Shown here: piece by piece, positions 1 to 12,299 of the stretch | How positions within the stretch are numbered: position 1 is the stretch's first letter | Layout: every line of letters begins with the position of its first letter | Origin: Spongilla lacustris | Taxonomy: Eukaryota > Porifera > Demospongiae > Spongillida > Spongillidae | Length of the DNA: 64,000 nt | Assembly: GCA_949361645.1 (NCBI GenBank) | Contig: OX442415.1 | Span: 7,033,573-7,097,572 of the forward strand | Reading direction: 5' to 3' | The notes under the pieces: model-generated | The model's input: the letters and a program-made list of their open reading frames with translations, nothing else | Databases searched by the model: none | Told to the model about the DNA's origin: nothing | Translations under genes and position numbers: made by a program

Positions 1-2
1 TC

Positions 3-540
3 ATGACAGAGGTATGTCACAACGCTTCCATCGAACCACACCTCCAGCCCATCACAGGTGAGACCTTCCCCGCTATGACAGCAAACGCAGAGGATGGTGC
101 TGGGTCAGACATTGCAGCTGATGGTTTCGGGGGTGGTAGATTTGAGCGGACATTTTTTGATGTCAGAGTTTTCAATCCGTAAATCAGACTCCCACACTGT
201 CCAGTTCCTATCGAAAACATGGAAACATTAAAAAGAGAGAATACAAACTTCGAATTCGGGAGATTGAGCGAGCGTCATTCACTCCAATTGTCCTCTCATC
301 AACAGGAGGCATGGGTAGCATTGCCACTACCACCTACAAACGTTTGGCATCACTACTAGCTGACAAATGGGGCACATCATACAGTCAGACACAATGGGGT
401 GGCTTCGTTGCCGTCTATCCTTCTCTCTTTTATGATCATCCATACAATGTATCAGAGGAGCGCGATCAAATCAAGGACATGCTATACACCTCCCAGCCTC
501 TATTGAACTGACAGTCAGTGAATCTCTGATACCTTTGGTG
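3..540 (+). pseudogene. Retroelement ORF remnant (C-terminal part)
   Basis: The + strand reads as a broken protein. The segments EPHLQPITGETF and GRFERTFFDVRVFNP (first 200 bases) continue after a frameshift as KKREYKLRIREIERASFTP, then VLSSTGGMG, then YKRLASLLADKWGTSYSQT. After a second frameshift near 402 they continue as MGWLRCRLSFSLL, a TGA stop at 433-435, and SSIQCIRGARS. I recognise this string as the C-terminal part of a retrotransposon-type ORF that is common in sponge and cnidarian assemblies. The stop sits where relatives have arginine, so CGA to TGA decay is likely. At least two frameshifts plus the stop make it non-functional. No terminal repeats or target duplications were seen, and the left end lies outside the window. 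Confidence 0.72.
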
Positions 541-1454
541 TAGCATGATTGACAAAAACGTTCCAATGTTCGTCTATTGTGGTGTATGTACTTGTATATA
601 TGCATATTAACAGTGCATGCATGCCTACTGTTTAAAGCCAATGAATGTACATCTAGTTCATTGCAAATTGGGCTTGGTTCTTATGCCTGCATCTGCATGG
701 CAATGCACTGAGATGCATGCAGTGTACAAAACAAGATGTTGAGAAGAATGATGCTATGTAAGCTGCAAACCTTTTGGTATAACTTTGGACTCAAGAACGC
801 CAACGGAAGTCACTCCTTTAGCAACGGCAAGGATTAAAGCCTGCTGTTCTCATTTTTTGATAATCAGTTGTATTTGCTGTGCGCTTGCATGGATCATATA
901 GGAATACTGTGCCATCATGAAATCAGGGTCTATTTGAATTACAATCCTCCAAAACACGCCTTCAACCCTCAACGAGTTCGTGATATGTTGAAACTAATTT
1001 TTTTTTAAACATAACTTGGCACGCTTCCATGTATGTGTACTTTTAATTACAATTGTTAATTTATCAGTTCATATTCATCACAATTTATAATATATGACTG
1101 AAGACCATCCTGAAAGAGCTACATGTAGCAAAGGCTGATAAAATTTGTGCAGGGCATGATTCATTAGCCATGCATAAATAAGTTGTACATGCAAGTTATG
1201 TTGACTATTCAGTCATACATGAATCTCTCAAGCTAAAATCAGAAGCAGGATAAAACTGATCATGTTATACATGTACACGTACCTTATCGGGGCTTATATT
1301 TACTGCACACACTTATAACCTCGGATCATTAATAACACACCATATGTACGAACTTAACAGTGCAAGGACTGGTTTCATTCAAGTTTATAAAACCCTGACC
1401 ACTTTTGGCAACCTGGACCAATTTTCGCGCGTGACAGACCCAAGCATAAACCCA
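541..1454. other. Intergenic stretch, no gene seen
   Basis: AT-rich DNA between the retroelement remnant and the duplicated kinase block. Short open frames only. No splice-consistent exon or recognisable protein motif was found. Confidence 0.5.
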
Positions 1455-1505
1455 ACAACAATTGCCATTATAAGATGCACTGAATGGCCTCAGGTGTGTC
1501 ACAAG

Positions 1506-4500
1506 TAACTGAACCAGCAGCCGAACCATGTATCAAGATTGCTCCTGCACATTACCTGCCCAAACAGGTTGAGGATGTATTAAAACAAGGTTAAGGCCTA
1601 TGCAGAAGGGGTGATTTTTTTGTGTAGGCACAATTGCACTTATGTGAGTAGTATTGGAGTGAAAAATGGTCTACCCATTATTAGTTACAGACAATCCATC
1701 AATATGGCTCAAAGATAATCTTCTAGATAACTCAAGCTGTTAGTATTGCCTGAAATTAATGACTGTAAGTAAGCATTGCTGATCCTAATGCTCTGTTGCT
1801 CATAGAGAGCAAGTTATGTTTAATGAACTTGGATTTGTCCGATTTCATATCTCCAGTCTTGGTAAGTTTATAAATTGCACATCATCGCAACATTAATGAT
1901 GGTGCTGTACTTTTATTTAAGGAACTGAGAGTCTGAAATTGTACAAATCAGAGTGTGATAGACACCATTTTGAGGATGTTTTGGTCCATTATGACCAGCT
2001 CCATATGGATGAGCAGCCATGTGGTTCAGGTACATCACTACAACACTTCATATGACAATGTCCTACCCTATTTACTTGTGCTTAATACTCAGGTGAATTT
2101 GGTATTGTGTATCATGCTACACTGACACCAAAGGATGGTCAAAAGCAAGAAGTTGCTGTGAAGTCAGCCAAAAGTATGTCCTGAAGTCATTGTTTGACCA
2201 ATTTATATTTTATTTTGTTCAGTACAATCTTTAAAATCTTTCTGTGTGGCTTCATTTTAAAATCTAAATGTGTAGGGGCAGAAGTATAATGCAATGGTAA
2301 AAACACATTTACATGTACACTATTCACTTGATATACAAATATTACCCCATATGCATACATGTACATGCACAAACACACTCAAACTCTCATAGAAGCATAT
2401 TGCATAGCCAAATCATAAAGGGCATCAAGTTGTGCTTGGAAACAAACACAGCTGATATTAGTGTTTATCCTGCATTCATGCTAGTGTGTATTGCCTTTGT
2501 ACCTTATGTTTGCTCACATATTTATAAGCACTATGTGTTGAGTTTACTGAATATCCCTACACAGATAAGTACTCTGAAAGTGTCATAAGAAGTTTCTTAG
2601 AAGAGTGTTCATTAATGAAGTCTTTCAGTCATCCCAATGTTTTGGGATTGGTGGGAATGTGTCTGGACTCACCTGATGAAGTACCGCTAATGGTGCTCCC
2701 CTTTATGGCTAATGGAAACCTTAAGAAATACCTTCAGCATGCCAGGTCCTTCACAAAGACTGACCAGTACCCTGAGGTGTGTTTGATTAGGTGACTTTTG
2801 TTTGATTTGTGACTCTACAATTGTATAGGGTTTATCTTGCCATGTTCTGACCTCCATGTGTTTGGACATAGCCAGAGGGATGAGCTACTTGGCTGATAAA
2901 AGACTTGTTCATAGGGACCTTGCAGCAAGAAACTGCATGTGAGTAAACAAAAAGTGCATTTAGTGATCTTTTTAGGGAGTGAACAATGTTTAATGTTTTA
3001 ATGAACCCACCTTCCTGCTTATGGATAGGGCATAGGATGTTTCTAGTGAGTTGAAAGGGGGGGGGGGGGCTTTTGATAGGGTTAGCAGGTCAGCCTGCCT
3101 CTCTGTCTGAAACCTTCTGCTATGTATAAATGGTGTTCTTGGGATAGCAACCATAGCCTGCTTGTATATTGCTGACCCTCCCACCACTCCGCTTGTGCTT
3201 CGATTGTACCTTGCACTCATGTCGTCATATCATTGTCCCTGGTCAGTCAGTGGTGAGGGCCTCACCATGACCATTTCATGGTGTGGCACATGTGGTTACA
3301 CCCAAGACATGACCAGTATCACTCTTGGACATTGCACCATGACCATGTCATAGTATTGGCGTGACCTTTGTCACAGACTGGGACTGTTGGGTACAGCCTG
3401 CTAGCAGGGGGACATCTGACCCCCTAGGCCGGTGTGCAAAACTGTTAGCATAGTTGCAGGAAAGTATGAGCATTTGTACAGCATAAAGTGATTTGTTTAT
3501 GGAATATGTGGCACAGAATGAGTATTCAATAATACCAATGCCACAGGATAATGCTGCTCAATATGACCCTTCATTAGGCCTTAGTCAGTTCAGCGAGACA
3601 TTGTATAGATTTGTTACCACACTATTATTACTAGTTTTGATACAGAGCCTGTGGGCCAACTGTGCATCAATGTTCATCAGTTTAGGCTTGAACTGCTAAG
3701 AGCAAACAGATTGATCCAAGTTCTTCGCATTTGTAATCATTTTCATATTGTTTAATAACCTTTGTGAATCCTGCCTGCTTCTTCTATGGCATTAGAGCAC
3801 AGCTCATTCACGTGCTGCTGGTACCAATTTTTTAGGAGCCTCCAGCTTCACATGGGACTGGCTTGCAAGAATATCCACAGTATTGTCTAACTAAAAATTG
3901 AATTCAACAATGGCAACTATATGTAATGCAATTTGAATAATTAATTCAGCCTTCTGGAGTGAAATGATTTTTACAACAGAAGGAAACATATTATTTAATT
4001 TCTCCATACTTTCGGCTGCGGCTCACTATATAAGAATGTGTATACATGGCAATTTACTCACAAACAATTATTAACCATGCTATTTAATGTATATTATTAA
4101 CTTTTCACACTAAATAATCATAGGGTGGACAACAACTTAATGATCAAAGTTGGAGACTTTGGACTCTCCAGGGATATATATACAACAGATTACTACAAAA
4201 TGTCGAACTTTGGTCTATGTCCAATCAAATGGATGTCTCCAGAGATGATACGTGATGGAATAAGTAGTGAAAAATCTGACATTGTAAGTGTCATGGGTGC
4301 ATTCACTATTCTTTTGCCAAGCATATTTCATTCAACCCCTTTGTCTTTAAGTAGAATTAGGTTGTGTCTCATACATTATCATGCTGTACATACTTATACT
4401 TAATGCATCATTGATTATTGAAGAATTAAAACAAAATTCATTCTGATGCAATTTAAGTGTATGGTGTGTAAAATAAATCCATCAGGCATTATTCTGTATC

Positions 4501-4786
4501 CACCACAGTGGGCATATGGGGTGACATGCTGGGAGGTGTTCAGCATTGGGACAAATCCTTACCCTGGTGTGGAGAATCGTGACATCCTCCAGCATTTGGA
4601 TGAAGGGCTGAGGCTGAAGCAAACTACCTTATGTCCTGATCAAATGTGAGCAATAATAAGTGTTACTTTCTATATTAAATGCTTTCTTTCAGTTTTGTAT
4701 TGATGACGAAATGTTGGCTGGAGGATGCTCAGGCTCGTCCAACATTTCAGCAACTTGTTTTGGAGTTGGAGGTTCACCAAAACTGA
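1506..4786 (+). CDS. Receptor tyrosine kinase, copy A (5'-truncated, kinase region)
   Basis: Exons read: 1506-1589, 1808-1861, 1922-2029, 2093-2173, 2565-2776, 2829-2938, 4124-4283, 4509-4645, 4693-4786 (TGA). The kinase exons join in frame with GT-AG introns. Motifs in order: glycine loop GSGEFG, VAVK lysine, [19 protein letters not shown] catalytic loop (tyrosine-kinase type), DFG, activation loop [25 protein letters not shown] and a C-lobe [17 protein letters not shown]. It would phosphorylate tyrosines in the cytoplasm as part of a membrane receptor. The ectodomain, membrane and first juxtamembrane exons present in copy B are absent upstream. Exon 1506-1589 ends one base short relative to copy B, so frame holds only if the next exon uses a TAGAG acceptor two bases downstream. 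This is a partial duplicate: the kinase is intact, but no start or promoter is visible. Confidence 0.85.
2939..4123 (+). other. Large intron in kinase copy A
   Basis: Intron between the HRDLAARN exon and the DFG exon. It holds a poly-G run (about 3057-3069) and a short set of related CATGACCATGTCATGG-like palindromic words around 3260-3350. The matching intron of copy B (19575-20768) has the same words near 20330-20480. Open frames here differ by frame-breaking indels from copy B, so no gene is called. Confidence 0.6.
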
Positions 4787-5065
4787 CACCAAGATGGCTT
4801 TTATTTTACCATAGAAGTAATGCCTGCTGATGTAAATAGTTTAAAAATAAGAAACTGTATTTCTGTACCATGAACTTTTCTTGTACGTTGCATTTTTTTT
4901 CATGATGCTAGTTAATATGTATAGATTGATAGCTATCAAAGCGATGGTTTTACCCAATAATTGGAGCATTCTATGGCAGCTATTTATGACCAGATGTTCC
5001 TTTTATGATTCATTATTTGTTAAACGTTATCAAACACAATGAGTCAGTTATACAAAGGTGTGGGT

Positions 5066-5071
5066 AATAAA
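5066..5071 (+). terminator. Polyadenylation signal AATAAA, kinase copy A
   Basis: AATAAA about 280 bases after the kinase stop codon. The same hexamer at the matching place in copy B (18680-18685) survives although the surrounding 3' flank has diverged, which supports a real signal. Confidence 0.5.
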
Positions 5072-5274
5072 GTTGCTCATGGCCATGTGCTACATGTAAA
5101 GACATATTGCTGTTTATAAGCAAGTAAATGCGCCCATGTATGGGCAGGGTTTGGTTTTGTTCTTAAAGCCTTAACAATGGTTTATCAGTAGGACCTAAGC
5201 AAAGTGTTCAGTATACATAAACACTCGTCCATCGTCATGTTCGGCATACTAGGCACTACTTTTGTTATAATTCG

Positions 5275-5446
5275 GCATCACATGAAAATTGGCACCCCCG
5301 GAAAATTGGTACCCCCCTCCATTTTTCCTAGGCTTTTTGGCACCTCCACTCCAATTTTCCTAGGAAACTTGGCATCCCTTCAGGAAAACAGGCATCCCTT
5401 AGCATAGCCTTTTCTCCTAGGAAGTTTGGAACCCCCACTCCGCATC
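5275..5446. repeat. Short diverged repeats rich in GGCAYCCC
   Basis: Five or more imperfect copies of words such as TTGGCACCCCC, TTGGTACCCCC, TTGGCACCTCC and TTGGCATCCC alternate with TTTTCCTAGG. The stretch is absent from the B partner. Its function is unknown. Confidence 0.45.
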
Positions 5447-8057
5447 CCTATACAAAATAATGGAATCAATTTTAAAAATCTATACACACTGGCACATAAG
5501 AAAGTTGGGAACCATTTCAAGGCTGTTTAACGTACTGTTACATAATTACTGATAATTAGTAAATGTATGCACCCAATATTATTAGTAAATATTTGAATTC
5601 ATGATTTGATGCATTAAGAATGAGCAGCTCACAAACACAACATACACACACATTGTTACAACTTTTTAAGTATTACAAAATGTTTGTTGAAGTTAGTTAT
5701 ATACATGTATATGTCTTCATCTTGATGCAAGCCAGACTTAGTTTCCTGTGGTGAAACAAAAAATTTTTATAAGTGCCTACATACCAGAATAGAGCTATCC
5801 ACCATTCATATTACAGAGGGAAAGTTGAGCTATTCTACATTAACAGCATAATGCTTGACTTATTTCAGTTTCAGTTTTTTGTTTCCCTTGAATATGAGGT
5901 CCATTCATATTCATATTCATGCTGGGCAGGAACTTGGTGTTGCAAGTTCAGTACACTGCAGCAGAGTGAGGATGTTAAAACTTGGCTGTATAGTGATATG
6001 ATTGTTAAACTAGTGTGGATTACTGTTTCATTTGCACGTGCCTGGATAGAGCAGTACCAGAAAGATCCATAGAAGGCACTTAAATAAATTAAACCCTTTA
6101 GAAAAAAAGATCACATAAAACCCCATAATGTATTATCATGAATGTGCTTTGATTTCAGCTTGCCTGATTCCTGTACCAGCAAAACAAGATTTATAGGGCC
6201 ACCAGCACTTACATGGTTTATGAGGATTTACTTGGGATGCCATGATACTAATTACATAGGTTGTGAGAGCCACTTTATGCGCAAACGAAATGCCTTCAAG
6301 AGTCATTGCTCCTACCTTGTCCAGCAGTGTGGTTGTCTGTCATACCCATCTTAGGCAACAGGATCTTTCATATTGGTCTGTGTATAATAGTAATGAATCG
6401 AAGGTATATGCAGCCTGGGTTCAGTTTGTTTTGCCCACACTGCAAGCAGTCATGCAACTCAGTGGCTAGTTCCTTTGTATTGTCTTGTCATTATCTTCCT
6501 AATCAGAAGTAAGAGCACCATTTGGATTTAGTAATGTATTACAGACTTGCTTATCATCAGTTCATTTGCTCAGTGGTATGGATGAAGTTTAGCAACACTC
6601 AGGTGGGGGCTGAGATCATTACTTATAACTCATGTTCATTCAGTTTATGTGTACAGACTGTACCAGCATATGGCAGAGTCTATGAAGGAGGCTGTAGAAT
6701 GTGTGAAGTCAAGCCATCACTACACTACAAGTGGAGAGGTTAGAGTTACCACATTTGTAAAGAAAATTCATGTGCTCATTTTTATCTTCTAAACAACGGA
6801 AGTAAAAGATAATAATTTTCTGTTCAGTACACACAAGATTTATGGAGTTTCCACTCCTTCTGATGTATGACTAACAGTCAACTTTACAGCAATTTGTAGA
6901 AGTTCTCGAGATGGTCAATTCATATGACACAAGGCATGGTGTGGTATCTATTTATTTTCTGATTGGGGCACAAAAGGGATTTAATGTGGTTCACTGAACT
7001 TCCCAATAAGGATATGTTCTTTAATATTTACATTCAATAGAATATTATCTCACTTTTCAGCCAGAAGCACTAAAGTCCAAAGTCTAGTATTGATTATGTG
7101 TGATAAACGTATCTGATATGTGATATACATTTATGTATGCTGCGATTCAGGGTGATCGCCATGGAGAGATCCTGTAGGCAGCTACATGTAGCAAGGTTAT
7201 ATTCCAAAAAGGAAACCTCTCACTATGCCTGCAGCCATTAGCCCACAGCTCTCAACGGTTTATTTTTCATCAGGGTGAGGCAGCGGTTTTTCAACTCTCA
7301 TAGCCAAACAGAGTTGGATTTTTATATGACAGAAAAAGTAAATCTCAGTTTCTAAAAGAAGGGTCACTACATGAGGTAATGGTGGACTTCATTGTACATG
7401 TATATCAGTGCAGCTGGGAGCGGAGATCCTGGAGAACGCACACAATTTTAAAAAAGGTACGAGGGTGTTAGGTTTGAGGGGTGTTATTAGCCCATGGCCA
7501 GGGAGTGTTATGGCAACACACAAGGGTGTTCTGCAACTGACATCTATGGGTGTTGGCATGCTATGGTGGGGTGTAGGCAGCATACCCCATCAGGAGTGGT
7601 GTATTACTGAGGTAATTTTATAGGTGTGTTGTCACAACACTAGTTTACATACCGCATTACACACCACTTAAGTCTGAAGCCTTATTTGTAATTACCTTCT
7701 GACGGTCGAGGGCGTGGTTTGCGAGATAATATGGCAGCATATGATGACAGCTGTGACTGTGATAGCGATACAGTTTAATACTGGACTTTAAGTGACAAAG
7801 TTATATCTTAAAGGTATATGCACGCACTCAACTTACCAGTTAAAAACCTGTAACATAGGCTGGCCTAGTCTGGGGACCAGACTGATGGCCTGCCATCAGT
7901 CTGGTCCCCAGACTAGGGCTGGCCATGGCCCGTGACGGTGTATAATTTGTTGTGGATTTCTAGACTAGGGCAGTGCGTATGCACGTCGCCTTTTCAACTT
8001 GCGCATTCATGCGTGTAATCTTGTAGTGCTCATGAAGGCTTGCGTGCAGTGTTCATC
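5447..8057 (+). repeat. Duplicated block A2 (partner B2, inverted)
   Basis: Matches the reverse complement of 31080-33745 with many small indels. The left edge is at a shared CATAGGGAT word and the right edge near GTGCAGTGTTC. Open frames in the two copies (for example a shared stretch WLYSDMI then KLVWITV, and a shared MKEAVECVKSSHHYTTSGE) are linked by indels that do not keep frame. I therefore see no convincing gene in it, although a short conserved exon around 6660-6740 cannot be excluded. It includes a GTGTT-rich mobile repeat at about 7450-7640. Confidence 0.75.
7866..7916. mobile_element. 51-bp palindromic insertion with 8-bp target duplication
   Basis: A near-perfect hairpin made of TAGTCTGGGGACCAGACTG and its inverse. 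It is flanked on both sides by GGCTGGCC (7858-7865 and 7917-7924). The B2 partner has GGCCAGCC only once (31197-31204), the empty site. An 8-bp duplication fits hAT-type insertion (established for that superfamily). The element is nearly all terminal repeat and must be non-autonomous. Confidence 0.75.
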
Positions 8058-8252
8058 TAGTCTCGTCCCCAGACCAATATGACGTAACGATTATCGCTGT
8101 AAACAGAAAAGAACGACGCACTTGTTCCGAGCGTCCTTCAATGTTTACGTACAAAAATAGCACGACAATCTATATTAAGAACTAATCTCGCTGTATCATT
8201 TCCGCATGCTAATATTACTTCGCGGGTGACAGTATTATGCATTGTTACAAGA

Positions 8253-8880
8253 TATGCTTGGCGCCTGTACATGCATGTGTTGCTTAGGAAGAAGAGAAAG
8301 AGGCTGGATGTGCTCTCCTCTCCCTTTGTCAGACAGGGTATTATTGAACTAGCTTGTAAGATAGGCCAAAATTCTGATAAAGCTAAAATAGAGTTCTCTG
8401 AAGGATACGTCTGTATGAGTTGTTTTCGAGCAGTTGGCAATTACGCAGTGCTGAAGGAAATAGAAGGTCAGCTTTAGAACAAGCTTTCTGCATCGCGGTA
8501 TGTGGAAGTGGATGGGTCTGTACGAGTTGTGTTATTCCGTTATTGCACTTTGATTTCTTTTACATTATAGAAAACTCATTGTTAGTGATGAAGAGCAGTA
8601 AAAACAATCAAAAAGCATTTGCATTCTGCAATGCATTTGACGTGTTGGAATAACATTTTTAGAGATTCACGTACATGGTTATATTCCCGTGGTGTATATA
8701 CTAATGAAATATCAGTGTACCTTGCAGATATGAAAGTTCTCTTTCACATCTCACCATCTGAAGAATACAACTCTGCCTTAGCTTACTTTGCTAGGAAATG
8801 GAGTGCACCTCTCCATCAGTATAATATAACTTGCATACACCCTGACATTGAATCCATTGCCAGGCAGGCTGAAGTTTTTT
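8253..8880 (+). CDS. Two exon-like hypothetical segments
   Basis: Segment 1 (about 8288-8465, followed by a GTCAGC donor-like site) reads KKRKRLDVLSSPFVRQGI, then IELACKIGQNSDKAKIEF, then SEGYVCMSCFRAVGNYAVL. Its CxxC pair is zinc-finger-like. Segment 2 (about 8640-8880) reads YLADMKVLFHISPSEEYNSA, then KWSAPLHQYNITCIHPDIES. It is vaguely like repeated domains seen beside sponge and cnidarian transposase-like proteins. I cannot name either, and their joining is not established. Poly-G runs follow at 8937-8956 and 9025-9041. They may be transposon-derived. Confidence 0.3.
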
Positions 8881-9397
8881 TTAATCATCATCCAAGTACC
8901 ATGGGTGGCTCCGGAGGAGGGGGAGCCGCCCGGGGGGGGGGGGGGGGGGGGGGGGCAGGGGGGCCCATACCTCTTTGGTATGGCAGGTGGTCACTGCCAA
9001 AATTCACACCCCCTATCTCGGTTGGGGGGGGGGGGGGGGGGTGATATCAATGCAATGTTACAAATTATGACATAAGACAAGTCCAACCTCCATTCCATAT
9101 CATTGGAAACTGCTATTTGTCAGTGATAGAGGGTTTCCATCACTCGTCATCAACAAGTGTTATCAACACAGACTGGTAGAATCGTTTCATCTGACCAGGT
9201 CCAAATGGACTAATGGTTGAGCTGGCGTATTGCGAGAGCATATACAGAGGGTCTTGACTACCAACGAAGAAAGTGCCAAACAATACGCAATTATCATTAT
9301 GATGGCGTTGAATGTATTACGAGAGGCTAAGGACACTGCAGGACGGTACGTGTTATTTATGCTTCTCGACCACGAGTGGAACAGCCGGGCAGCTCTA

Positions 9398-11012
9398 CAG
9401 TGGAGAACATGGTAGTTGGACAAATAATTTTTTTCTCATAAACTTTTACTTTCGAATGGAGTATCTCAGTAGCCTTACATATTTATTAAAATCTAATTGC
9501 ATACATCTGAGCCTATACCACTTGGCCATATAAGCTTGAAAAAGAAATAGGACACATGACTTCTAAGGCTCGTTAATTAATTATTTAGTGACTCCTTACC
9601 AAAACAATTTGTTCGTCGGGTTTCTCCACGCACATAGAACGGATCCCAACGAAATTGGGTTTGTAACTAAAGGACCTAGGTACGCAAGTTTTCAGTCTTA
9701 CGCATCTAACATCGGACTAACCGTTGTGCCGTTATTCACAAAAAGGCGCCATTGTAGGGCCTCAAGTGTTCCGATCGACGTTTTCCCATGCGCTTTTGAT
9801 AGCTTACAGGAATTTGAGGTTAAATCGTACGATGGGCATTCTATCGATTTAGCTACGGTATGAGCTCATTGCGATAAAACTACCGTACAAAACATGTTTT
9901 GAAACATCAGTGGCTTGGTAGTGTCGCCATTTTGAATAATTTCGATTAATTTACTATGAATATAATTTCAAACACTGCGTCGGTCCGGTTATTTCTGGTT
10001 ATTCCTGTGTTGATGGAAACGGTTCTTTTGATAACCAAACCGACGAAACTGCACCTACCGAGTACGAGTCGATCTTCAAGACGGGCTAGCAAGGCTGCTG
10101 TATCGACATGGACAGAGCTTAAAAAGCGACCGGAAGTCAGCCTCCACAAGGAAAGTACCCGAAGCACTCTGGGAAATTCCAGGTACGTACCTGGAATATC
10201 CCAGAGTCTGAGTGCTTCAACAACGCGTCAGTTGGTGACTTGGTGTGGAGACTGACTTCCGGTCGCTTTTTAAGCTCTGTCCATGTCGATACAGCAGCCT
10301 TGCTAGCTCGTCTTGAAGATCGACTCGTATTCGGTAGGTGCAGCTTCGTCGGTTTGGTTATCAAAAGAACCGTTTCCATCTACACAGGCTACGCCCTCAG
10401 CCATTGGAATAACCAGAAATAACCGGACCGACGCAGTGTTTGAAATTATATTCATAGTATAATTAATCGAAATTATTCAAAATGGCGACACTACCAAGCC
10501 ACTGATTTTCAAAACATGTTTTGTACGGTAGTTTTATCGCAATGAGCTCATACCGTAGCTAAATCGATAGAATACCCATCGTACGATTTAACCTCAAATT
10601 CCTGCAAGCTATCAAAAGCGCATGGGAAAACGTCGATCGGAACACTTGAGGCCCTACAATGGCGCCTTTTTGTTAATAACGGCACAACGGTTAGTCCGAT
10701 GTTAGATGCGTAAGACTGAAAACTTGCGTACGTATGTCCTTTAATTACAAACCCAATTTCGTTGGGATCCGTTCAATGTGCGTGGAGAAACCAGACGAAC
10801 AAATTGTTTTGGAGAGGAGTCACTAAATAATTAATTAACGAGCCTTAGAAGTCATGTGACCTATTTCTTTTTCAAGCTTATATGACCAAGTGGTATAGGC
10901 TCAGATGTGTGCAATTAGATTTTAATAAAGATGTAAGGCTACTGAGATACTCCATTCGAAAGTAAAAGTTTATGAGAAAAAATTATTTGTCCAACTACCA
11001 TGTTCTCCACTG
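9398..11012. mobile_element. 1.6-kb fold-back element (near-perfect palindrome)
   Basis: The left arm (9398 to about 10187) is repeated inverted as the right arm (about 10188 to 11012), meeting at a CCAGGTACGTACCTGG centre with almost no loop. The outer ends are CAGTGGAG and CTCCACTG, flanked by TA on both sides (9396-9397 and 11013-11014). This fits a TA-target, Tc1/mariner-type non-autonomous element (inference from target and end type). Arms differ by scattered point changes. Open frames within it mirror each other across the centre and are not genes. Confidence 0.8.
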
Positions 11013-11014
11013 TA

Positions 11015-12059
11015 GGCCTATTTTTTTGTACCTCGAGACCATATGTATCTCGTGCGTGGAAAACCGTTATACCGTCATTCAAATTGCCGAGGCTGATAGT
11101 CATGCACACGTACCTAGAGGTAGTTATGAGCCACATCCAGAAGGAATCAGAACCTAGTCTTCATACAGGATTTGACCCCATAAATCTCTTGGGGTATTTC
11201 ACTATAGAAATCTAAATTTCACCACACAGTTCATGCTTTGCCTGTTATCAGTTGACATTGCTGTTCTAACCTTCTCTTATGACTTAATGCTTAGTACAGC
11301 ATGTATGTGTGTATATGTGCATGTGCAAATCTGACCAAAGTTGCCCTGGCATTTTGCCTCATGCCAGGATGAGAGTGCCATATGATTGAAATAGCTCCAC
11401 TTAGGGGTCAGCATAAGCTACGTGGCTACTATTTATGGCTATATTTTGTGTTGCAAACACCCTAGTGGCTGGCTGCATTGTCGCATCCAACTACAATTGA
11501 ACTTAGCAGATTTATAAAAGTTAAGCACCAAATGCTGCTACTTAGCGTGCAAAGATAATTGATAGTGTTTCACACAATGAAGGAAAATTAACTCACAATC
11601 ATTTACAAGAAATGTCAAATTTGTCTAGATGTTCTATTTAATCATAGATATATATAACACACATCAATGATTTAATTAAGAATGAGATGCTTATACAAAG
11701 ATATGAAAGAATAGTTAACCTTCTCAACATGCAATTAACAAGCTGCAAATAATTTCAATGTATTTAACATGAATAATTTTATATTTATTTAACAAGTTGT
11801 ATTATAGTAAAATTTATGCATACAGAGTAGATACGCTTAGCAACAGGAATGTCCGCTTCATTACTACTACATGCAGGGGCAAAGCATTGCATGACCTTGC
11901 TTTGAGCATGCTTTCAACCACACATACACACTACATGGAATTAAAGTGTCAATCTCTGCACATCTGATGCAGCTTTGGAGGTGTGGGATCATGTATCATG
12001 CAACACAAACAAGGCCCTGTGGGAAAAGCCAGCAAAACGGAGGTTTGATAGGCCAAGTA
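11015..12059. other. Intergenic stretch, no gene seen
   Basis: AT-rich DNA with no recognisable coding motif and no clear terminal repeats. Confidence 0.45.
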
Positions 12060-12290
12060 CATGTTTATGCACCACTAAACCCCAGTCCTACCTGCACTAA
12101 ACCTCAGTCCTACCCTGCACTAATACCCTGTTCTACCTGGCACTAATCCCCAGTCCTACCCTACACTAATCCCCAGTCATACTCTGCACTAATCCCCAGT
12201 CCTACCTGCACTTATCCCCAGTCCTACCTTGCACTAATCCCCAGTCCTACCTGCACTAATCCCCAGTCCTACCTTATAGCCTCTCCTACC
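12060..12290. repeat. Minisatellite, unit about 23 bp (CCCAGTCCTACCTGCACTAAT)
   Basis: About nine to ten imperfect copies of a CCCCAGTCCTACCTGCACTAAT-like unit, broken into runs by small length changes. Non-coding. Confidence 0.75.
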
Positions 12291-12299
12291 CCTCTCACC

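Larger units (their letters stand above)
1455..5088 (+). repeat. Duplicated block A1 (partner B1, inverted)
   Basis: This block matches the reverse complement of 18661-23143 through exons, introns and 3' flank, with scattered substitutions and indels. Homology starts at a CAACAATTGCC shared at about 1455 and 23143. It fades just beyond a shared AATAAA (5066-5071 here). The partner is longer because it carries a 959-bp MITE at a site that is empty here. Sequence upstream of 1455 is unrelated to the partner, so the duplication cut off the 5' exons of the kinase gene. Confidence 0.85.

Noticed and set aside
5773..6743. Open frames in block A2 and their mirror images in B2 as a possible gene
   Set aside because: Indels between the two copies break frame repeatedly, and donor sites differ. 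Only a short piece (MKEAVECVKSSHHYTTSGE) is unchanged, which is not enough for a gene call.
9590..10422. Paired open frames in the 9398-11012 palindrome
   Set aside because: They are the same sequence read from the two arms, with no known motif. They follow from the palindrome.
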